Shown here: in pieces, positions 6,854-11,680 of the stretch | Layout of the letters: each line of letters opens with the position of its first letter | Position numbering within the stretch: the stretch's first letter is position 1 | Assembly: GCA_001822655.1 (NCBI GenBank) | Contig: MHRX01000009.1 | Coordinates: 1-11,680 of the forward strand | Direction: 5' to 3' | Length of the DNA stretch: 11,680 bases | Source of the DNA: Candidatus Taylorbacteria bacterium RIFCSPLOWO2_01_FULL_45_15b | GTDB taxonomy: Bacteria > Patescibacteriota > Minisyncoccia > Phycocordibacterales > 01-FULL-45-15b | The notes under the pieces: generated by a model | Databases searched by the model: none | What the model was told of the DNA's origin: nothing | What the model saw: the letters and a program-made list of their open reading frames with translations, nothing else | Made by a program: the position numbers and the translations under genes

Positions 6854-6958
6854 AATTCTTTTTGCCGTCATTAAGCGAAGGAAAAAGTGGAAAAACTCTC
6901 TGACCGCCGCGCGAGAAACGCTGTGTCACCTCGTGAACCTTGAATGGGGTTCGGAAAA

Positions 6959-8080
6959 TCAATTTGAAAAAAATATTTTCCTCATTTCTTCAGAGATTTT
7001 TTTCCATCGATAGTTCTCGGCAATGTTTCGGCTATTTTCAATAATGCACGCCCGCAAAGAATCGTCTTCCACCGCTTCGCGAATAGCTCGAACTAGATCA
7101 TCTGGATCATCAGAGGCGTGAACAATCCCCGTTCGTCTATCAATCAAGAAATCTCGAATACCTCCGACGAGCGGGGCGACAACAGGTACTCCAGAAACAA
7201 TCGCTTCCAGAAACGAAATCCCGAGTCCCTCCGATCGAGAAGGTCGCGAAAAAACATCTGCTTTTTGATACAGAGCGGGCAAATCGGCGTTTGGCACAGC
7301 GCCAAGAAAAGCGACTCGCGCATCCAGAGAAAGAGACCTAGTGAGATCCTGCAGAGATTTTTTTTCCCCGCCTTCCCCTGCAATTACAAGAAAAAATTCG
7401 GATGGTAATTTCACTAATGCGCGGATTAAAATATCAAGACCATTTTTTTTCACAAGCCTCGAAACAGACAAAATCGTTTTTTGGCTTGAAGTCTTCTTAG
7501 AAATGACTCGCTGAAAAAAAACATCATCAACACCGTTCGGCACAAGAAATAGCTCTTTCTCCGGCACAATACGTCTAGCCCGTTCAAGTAGGTACCGGCT
7601 GATTGCCGTAATTCTTTTCGCTCGATGGAAAATAAACCGATACCAGGGCCTAATCAAAAGACGATATAAATAACGGTTTCCCAGAACATAACGGTGCAGA
7701 TGTTCCTCCTCATCTCCCTCCTGTAACGTCAGGACAACGGGCACATGCGGAAAGATGAAAGAAAAAAATGCGGCCGCAACACTGGCCTGACTCGCCATCA
7801 TAACCCACACCGCATCAAAAGATTCCTCCCTTTGAAGACGCCAAGCCTCAATGAGGCCGAAAAAAGGCAGGAGAAATTTATCGAAACGAATGCCGATACC
7901 AATGCGATGCACGCGAACCGCTCCAATCTTTTCTTTTCGCGGCAATGAAGCCGACATCCGCGATGTAATCAAGACGCACAAGGCATCATCTTGGAGATTT
8001 GCGGCGACGTGGCTCGCGGCAATTTCCGCGCCGCCGATATGCGGAAGATAATCCGTTGAAAAAATAAGAATCTTTTTCAT
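6959..8080 (-). CDS. GT4-family glycosyltransferase (GGAE type)
   Basis: A 373-aa GT-B glycosyltransferase. FSTDYLPHIGGAEIAA (7-22) is the typical N-terminal start with the GGAE loop. LTLQEGDEEEHLHR (117-130) and RITAISRYLLERARR (156-170) complete the acceptor half. The donor half has SVSRLVKKNGLDILIRAL (205-222, R208, K211 and K212; Asn at the usual Lys position, a common variant), VIAGEGGEKKSLQ (232-244) and RPSRSEGLGISFLEAIVSG (279-297), with E284 and E292 forming EX7E. It starts within the stop of the LTD/PKD surface-protein gene (ATGA at 8080-8077), so it is translationally tied to the ATPase-surface protein pair rather than to the later genes, from which a 140-nt gap separates it. A role in glycosylating that surface protein is possible, but only by position. 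Confidence 0.92.
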   Translation of the reverse strand: MKKILIFSTDYLPHIGGAEIAASHVAANLQDDALCVLITSRMSASLPRKEKIGAVRVHRIGIGIRFDKFLLPFFGLIEAWRLQREESFDAVWVMMASQASVAAAFFSFIFPHVPVVLTLQEGDEEEHLHRYVLGNRYLYRLLIRPWYRFIFHRAKRITAISRYLLERARRIVPEKELFLVPNGVDDVFFQRVISKKTSSQKTILSVSRLVKKNGLDILIRALVKLPSEFFLVIAGEGGEKKSLQDLTRSLSLDARVAFLGAVPNADLPALYQKADVFSRPSRSEGLGISFLEAIVSGVPVVAPLVGGIRDFLIDRRTGIVHASDDPDDLVRAIREAVEDDSLRACIIENSRNIAENYRWKKISEEMRKIFFSN

Positions 8081-9591
8081 CGTCCTAGAATATTCTTTTT
8101 TTCAAGATCGGCAACATCGCGCTCAATGATTGTAAAATCTTCGGCCAAAAGCTCTTCAGTACCCTGCTCGCCACGAGCGACAAAAATAGCAAGTACAGCG
8201 CCAAGAAGTGTGAGAACCCCCGCTCCCGCCGCAAAGAATTTCAATGACCCTGTGTTCTCTCTCTCGTCAATGCCGGAAAGTGGAATGGACGCTATTGCAT
8301 CCTCAAAATTAGTCTGTGGCGGCGAAATTTCTTGTTCGCCTATTTGTCGATCTGTAACTTCACCCTTTACTTCTTGTTTTACAAAAACAGAATTCACTTT
8401 AATCTGTTTTATCTCCAGAGGTTTTAGAGCTGGCGCAATTTCCTCCTTTGGCGCCGAATGGACTGTCGCAACGACACGAGACTCCGCGGGAGTAGCGGTG
8501 GGCTTTAACAGAGGGACTGCAACCCCAGATGGGTAAAACAATCCCGGTGGAACAAGTGCGACGCCCGGGTATGTATAGGTAACTGTGCCGTGTGCCAAAA
8601 TAAATGAGTTTTTTGGAAACCGCCAGGATTTCTCCACCCTTGCCAGAATCCATCCAGACAGATCAATCTCAACGCCCGACACATTTTTTATTTTTACATA
8701 GTCGCTCGTATATTCGACAATTTCGAGTTCCGCATCATGGACGTCTACCACAGCGGTTGCCGACGCTGAATATTCGGCAGACGAAACATCAACCACGACT
8801 TTGTAAGTGCCAGGATATCGGTACATGCGAAGAACCTTGCTTCCTTCCGCAACTTCACCATCTCCAAAATTCCAAACAATTCTTTCATTTTTTAGCTCGT
8901 ATCCTTTCAAACCTTGAGTCTCCGCATTAAATTCAGAATCCGCCCCCGCAATCAACTGTTTTGGAATCTGAACGGCAATTGCAATCTTTGGCTCGGCGCC
9001 TTGAGGCGAGACAGCGCTCGTCGAAGTTTTCACCGCGTTTTGATCACCAGCATCGGGCGACGATGCTGGTGGCGGTGGTGAAGTCGCCGGAGTAGATGCG
9101 TTCGTAATTCCAGGCGTTGGCAGAGCGGAAATAAAAATTGCTCCCGATTTCTGAAGAGAGTTCCCGTCACCATTCGCTCCCTGTTCTTTAGTATAAGTAA
9201 GCGTTGCAACCTCTTCCAAATCTTGATTTTTTATCCCCAATGTTTCGCCGTCATTATCGAGTGAAAAACTGCTATCGAAAATAACTCCGGTAAATGCCGG
9301 CCAATCGATCAAGAACTTTTCAGAATCATCTGCAATAACCGCAAAACCATTCGGGGATATGAGGCTCGAGGCACTCGCCAGATTGAGTTTGTGATTTACT
9401 CCCGCCTCAAAAAAACGCCATGAAAGAACATCAATCGGATCACTTCCGGTATTTTCTATCTCAACCCACTCGTGGCCCAAATCAGCTCCCGCGGCATCAT
9501 AATATATTTCCGAAAAGACTACGCCCGCAAGGACAAAATTTGGCAATAGAAAGAATGAAAAAAAAGTTGCAATTAGTTGGTTTCGTATCAT
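8077..9591 (-). CDS. Membrane-anchored LTD-PKD-LTD surface protein
   Basis: A 504-aa exported protein. A signal peptide (1-22, basic start, hydrophobic core, cleavage likely after VLA) leads into a lamin-tail domain (about 23-163): VVFSEIYYD, HEWVEIENTGS, then LISPNGFAVIADD and FSLDNDGETLGIKN. A Pro/Ser/Thr-rich linker (165-200) follows. A PKD domain (about 201-284) shows VWNFGDG (239-245) and YRYPGTYKVVVDV (257-269). A shorter second LTD-like unit spans 287-342 (VKIKNVSGVEIDLSGWIL). A Pro-rich spacer (340-440) leads to one transmembrane helix (about 450-471) and a 30-residue acidic cytoplasmic tail, so the protein should be type I with its domains outside. LTD and PKD folds usually mediate adhesion or binding. 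The start is supported by AAGGA (9601-9597), 5 nt upstream, and it overlaps the ATPase stop by 4 nt. Its cytoplasmic tail could contact the ATPase; that is inference. Confidence 0.9.
   Translation of the reverse strand: MIRNQLIATFFSFFLLPNFVLAGVVFSEIYYDAAGADLGHEWVEIENTGSDPIDVLSWRFFEAGVNHKLNLASASSLISPNGFAVIADDSEKFLIDWPAFTGVIFDSSFSLDNDGETLGIKNQDLEEVATLTYTKEQGANGDGNSLQKSGAIFISALPTPGITNASTPATSPPPPASSPDAGDQNAVKTSTSAVSPQGAEPKIAIAVQIPKQLIAGADSEFNAETQGLKGYELKNERIVWNFGDGEVAEGSKVLRMYRYPGTYKVVVDVSSAEYSASATAVVDVHDAELEIVEYTSDYVKIKNVSGVEIDLSGWILARVEKSWRFPKNSFILAHGTVTYTYPGVALVPPGLFYPSGVAVPLLKPTATPAESRVVATVHSAPKEEIAPALKPLEIKQIKVNSVFVKQEVKGEVTDRQIGEQEISPPQTNFEDAIASIPLSGIDERENTGSLKFFAAGAGVLTLLGAVLAIFVARGEQGTEELLAEDFTIIERDVADLEKKNILGR
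9045..9071. repeat. Perfect 11-bp inverted repeat inside the LTD-PKD linker
   Basis: CACCAGCATCG (9045-9055) and its exact complement CGATGCTGGTG (9061-9071) surround a 5-nt loop, within the part of the surface-protein gene that encodes the Pro/Ser-rich linker. No T tract follows on the minus strand, so it is not a standard terminator. In the mRNA it would form a stable hairpin between the codons for the first LTD and the PKD domain. Confidence 0.65.
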
Positions 9592-11561
9592 TTGTTTCCT
9601 TCCCCAACCTCGAGAATCTTTCGCAAGACATCTGATGAAACCTCTTTTCTTGATGCCGAACTATTCGCATTTTCGATAGACGCGCGGGGCGACCCGGTCG
9701 TGGGATTCACTTTCTGATCGTCGGAAACTAGTGGCGCAGAGGTCTTCAAAACCGAGGAAAGCGCGGCGCGAAGATCCGCAACATTTTTTTCAGAACGTTC
9801 CTTTTTTTGCTGTAACGGATTCGCCGAAAGTGACTGAAGTGATACCGTAGGCCTTGTCTCGGGATTCCGAGGAAAGGTTTGTCGCGGGAATGGCGGTTGT
9901 GGAAGCGGTTCGTCAATTTTTTTGGCGACATCGGAAAGACCGGCCCAACCTTCTTCCTTTTCAAAATCCGGACCTTGCGCGACACTCGGCCCGCGAGGAG
10001 TAGGCGGACGTTGTGTTGAAAATGATTCCGAATTTCGCATCTCTCCGCTCCGCGCGACTGATGTCACCCTCGGAGATACTTCCTTTGGGGCATCTCTCTG
10101 TGGCGGCCTTTCTGACCTTTCAAAAGCCGCGGGGGCGGGGCGGGGGTTTTCAGACCGAGGCGTCGGAGACCGCCGCTCATACGGCGGTGGAGCCATTCTC
10201 GGATCTCCGCGTTCGCTCCGCACATATTCTCGCGGGGCATCCTGGCGCCGATCGCCTCCTTTGAACGCGGGCTCTATAGGCGCGTGCCACTCACGGATCT
10301 CTTCTTCAACGACCTGCCGCGGGCGGGCGAATATTTTTCGGGAATGGTCACGGATAGTTTCCTTCATTGAAACTACCGGACGAGCGATCGGCGGCATTGT
10401 AGTCGCCGAAAAAGGCGGTGAACCTACTCCATCAATCATAAGCGTCAGATAAATCTGGGCGAAACCGAGGTTTACAATATCTTCAATAAGAAAATTGGGG
10501 GAATAAATCTTTTCGAGCACCTCCGCGTCAAAAGGTCCGACGCGAAATGTAACCGTTGTACCAACGTTTCCGAATACGGCATTTCTCACCTCCTCCGACA
10601 TCTGCTCAATGTACTGGTGGGCAATCGTGAGATTTAATTTATATTTTCGAGCTTCCGACAAAATGTCGGCAAATGATTCGTTGGCAAATGACTGGAATTC
10701 GTCAACATAAAGATAAAAATTTGGCAATTTCGCGATCTCCGCCTCGGACTTATCCGCACGAGACATCGCTGCAAGATAAATTTTGGTGATCAGCATGCTT
10801 CCCAAAAGATTTGCATTGGCTTCCCCCACCTGCCCTTTTGAAAGATTGATGATCAGGATTTTTTTTCGATCCATGAAGTCTCGAATGTCGAACGAGGATT
10901 TCGGCTGGCCAATGATATTTCTGACGAGTGGGTTTGAGACAAATTGTCCGATTTTATTTTGAATCGCCGCGCCCGCTTCCTGCATATATTTGTCGCCATA
11001 CTTTGCAAATTCATCGAGCCAGAAGGATCGCACAGATGGATCAGAAATATTTTCAACCACTTTTTTTCGATATTCCTTATCCGCAAGCATCCGATTTACG
11101 CCAATAATGGTCGCATCGGGGTATTCAAGAAGCGCGAGAAGAATATTATTCAGAATATACTCCATTCTTGCCGACCATGCATCCACCCAAATCTTCTTAA
11201 AGGCACTCATGAGTCCGTTTGCGACGAGATGTCGCTTATCGGGCCCGACATCTTCCATGACATTAAATGAGACGGGAAAATTCAGGTCGAATGGCGCAAA
11301 ATACAAGACATCAGGAATCCTGTGTTCCGGAACGTACTCTAGAAGGAGATCGGCTGTTTTGCCGTGTGGGTCGATAAAGGCAAGTCCCTCTCCCCCTTGA
11401 ATATCTTGAATCGCCATGTTCTCAAGCATGGTAGATTTTCCCATGCCCGTCTTGCCGATGATGTACATATGACGCGAACGATCACGTCTCCTAATACCGA
11501 AAGGAACGCGCCGGTTCCTTGAGTCCGTGTATGCAAAATAGGTGATTTTATTATCTTCCAT
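9588..11561 (-). CDS. Soluble VirD4/TraD-like (FtsK-HerA superfamily) ATPase with long disordered tail
   Basis: A 657-aa ATPase of the type IV secretion coupling-protein group, whose members power DNA or protein movement across membranes. Walker A is GKTGMGKST (36-44). FIDPHGKTA (62-70) is a conserved strand-turn of these ATPases. Walker B is YLYVDEFQ (283-290, D287 and E288), and LTIAHQYIEQM (311-321) holds the sensor Gln. VGTTVTFRVG (333-342) is typical of the end of the TraM-recognition/VirD4 core. The core ends near 410. Residues 430-590 are rich in Pro, Arg, Ser and Glu, with RSER-like repeats near 448, 464 and 482. Short helices follow at 592-606 and 642-651. Unlike classical VirD4 there is no N-terminal transmembrane pair, so a separate protein must bring it to the membrane. 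The start at 11561 is the only close ATG before the domain, with an extended -10 at 11582-11587 and no strong Shine-Dalgarno site. It overlaps the surface-protein gene by 4 nt. Confidence 0.9.
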   Translation of the reverse strand: MEDNKITYFAYTDSRNRRVPFGIRRRDRSRHMYIIGKTGMGKSTMLENMAIQDIQGGEGLAFIDPHGKTADLLLEYVPEHRIPDVLYFAPFDLNFPVSFNVMEDVGPDKRHLVANGLMSAFKKIWVDAWSARMEYILNNILLALLEYPDATIIGVNRMLADKEYRKKVVENISDPSVRSFWLDEFAKYGDKYMQEAGAAIQNKIGQFVSNPLVRNIIGQPKSSFDIRDFMDRKKILIINLSKGQVGEANANLLGSMLITKIYLAAMSRADKSEAEIAKLPNFYLYVDEFQSFANESFADILSEARKYKLNLTIAHQYIEQMSEEVRNAVFGNVGTTVTFRVGPFDAEVLEKIYSPNFLIEDIVNLGFAQIYLTLMIDGVGSPPFSATTMPPIARPVVSMKETIRDHSRKIFARPRQVVEEEIREWHAPIEPAFKGGDRRQDAPREYVRSERGDPRMAPPPYERRSPTPRSENPRPAPAAFERSERPPQRDAPKEVSPRVTSVARSGEMRNSESFSTQRPPTPRGPSVAQGPDFEKEEGWAGLSDVAKKIDEPLPQPPFPRQTFPRNPETRPTVSLQSLSANPLQQKKERSEKNVADLRAALSSVLKTSAPLVSDDQKVNPTTGSPRASIENANSSASRKEVSSDVLRKILEVGEGNK

Positions 11562-11581
11562 AGTGCCACTTTTACAGCAAA

Positions 11582-11590
11582 ATTATAGCA
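11582..11590 (-). promoter_or_regulatory. Extended -10 promoter candidate for the ATPase operon
   Basis: On the minus strand TGC precedes a perfect TATAAT (11587-11582), giving an extended -10. No recognisable -35 is found at 16-18 nt upstream, where the arm of the 11603-11628 hairpin lies. A start near 11575 would leave a leader of about 14 nt before the ATG at 11561. The position, between a terminator-like hairpin and the gene, supports it as the start of the ATPase transcription unit. Confidence 0.55.
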
Positions 11591-11602
11591 AATAAAAGGA
11601 AT

Positions 11603-11628
11603 CGCCGCTTCATATCCATGAAGCGGCG
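11603..11628 (-). terminator. Terminator-like hairpin upstream of the ATPase
   Basis: A perfect 11-bp stem (11603-11613 with 11618-11628) has a 4-nt loop. On the minus strand the 3' arm is followed by ATTCCTTTTATTT, a broken T tract, so it probably ends transcription of a minus-strand gene beyond the right edge. On the plus strand no T run follows. In 11629-11680 no feature is certain; one minus frame reads PSLRPDYR and stops at TAG (11656-11654), which could be the end of that upstream gene, but other frames are also open over this short length. Confidence 0.65.
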
Positions 11629-11680
11629 GAGTTTGAGGAAAAACGACTTGGTGCTACCTGTAGTCCGGTCGGAGGGACGG

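Noticed and set aside
6573..7013. Plus-strand ORF of 146 aa whose second part is Lys-rich and spans the 140-nt gap
   Set aside because: Most of it lies antisense to two clear glycosyltransferase genes, with no promoter or ribosome-binding site. The part in the gap resembles no family I recognise.
9922..10452. Plus-strand ORF of 176 aa
   Set aside because: It is the antisense of the low-complexity, GC-richer tail of the ATPase gene, where stop codons are rare in all frames.
11629..11680. Possible structural RNA or partial gene at the right edge
   Set aside because: No tRNA, SRP RNA, tmRNA or RNase P signature could be matched, and several frames are open, so no identity can be supported.
1..11680. 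CRISPR arrays, insertion sequences or tRNA genes
   Set aside because: No regularly spaced repeats, transposase motifs, terminal inverted repeats with target duplications or cloverleaf sequences were seen.

Overview
The window is most likely a chromosomal piece of a Candidate Phyla Radiation bacterium (Patescibacteria, Paceibacteria/Parcubacteria-like). This is inferred from the mix of divergent GT4 glycosyltransferases, a lamin-tail-domain surface protein, a soluble VirD4/TraD-like ATPase and very tight gene packing. There is no marker gene here to prove it. TGA works as a stop at many gene ends, which argues against the UGA-glycine code of Gracilibacteria and Absconditabacteria.

All well-supported genes lie on the minus strand, so they read from high to low coordinates. 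From the right edge: an intrinsic-terminator-like hairpin (11603-11628) closes something beyond the window. A promoter-like extended -10 (11582-11587) then leads into a FtsK/VirD4-type ATPase with a long disordered tail (11561-9588). Next come a secreted, membrane-anchored LTD-PKD-LTD protein (9591-8077) and a GT4 glycosyltransferase (8080-6959). These three genes are joined by 4-nt ATGA overlaps.

After a 140-nt gap comes a second run: GT4 (6818-5676), GT4 (5679-4522), a short nucleotide-sugar dehydrogenase-like protein (4514-3663), GT4 (3666-2635), a SAM methyltransferase (2638-2045) and GT4 (2039-885). Junctions are 4-nt overlaps or gaps of 5-7 nt. This looks like a polycistron for building and methylating a surface glycan. 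No flippase, polymerase or glycan transporter is present in the window, so the pathway is incomplete here.

The left end holds a 234-nt spacer with a possible 41-codon ORF flanked by a perfect 10-bp inverted repeat. Then comes a separate Nudix-like gene (650-114) with its own extended -10 promoter, a good Shine-Dalgarno site and a strong intrinsic terminator (73-98).

The points most worth a second look are the coupled ATPase and LTD/PKD membrane protein, the dehydrogenase lacking its UDP-binding domain, two glycosyltransferases lacking the first Glu of the EX7E motif, the degenerate Nudix box, and the small ORF in the spacer.
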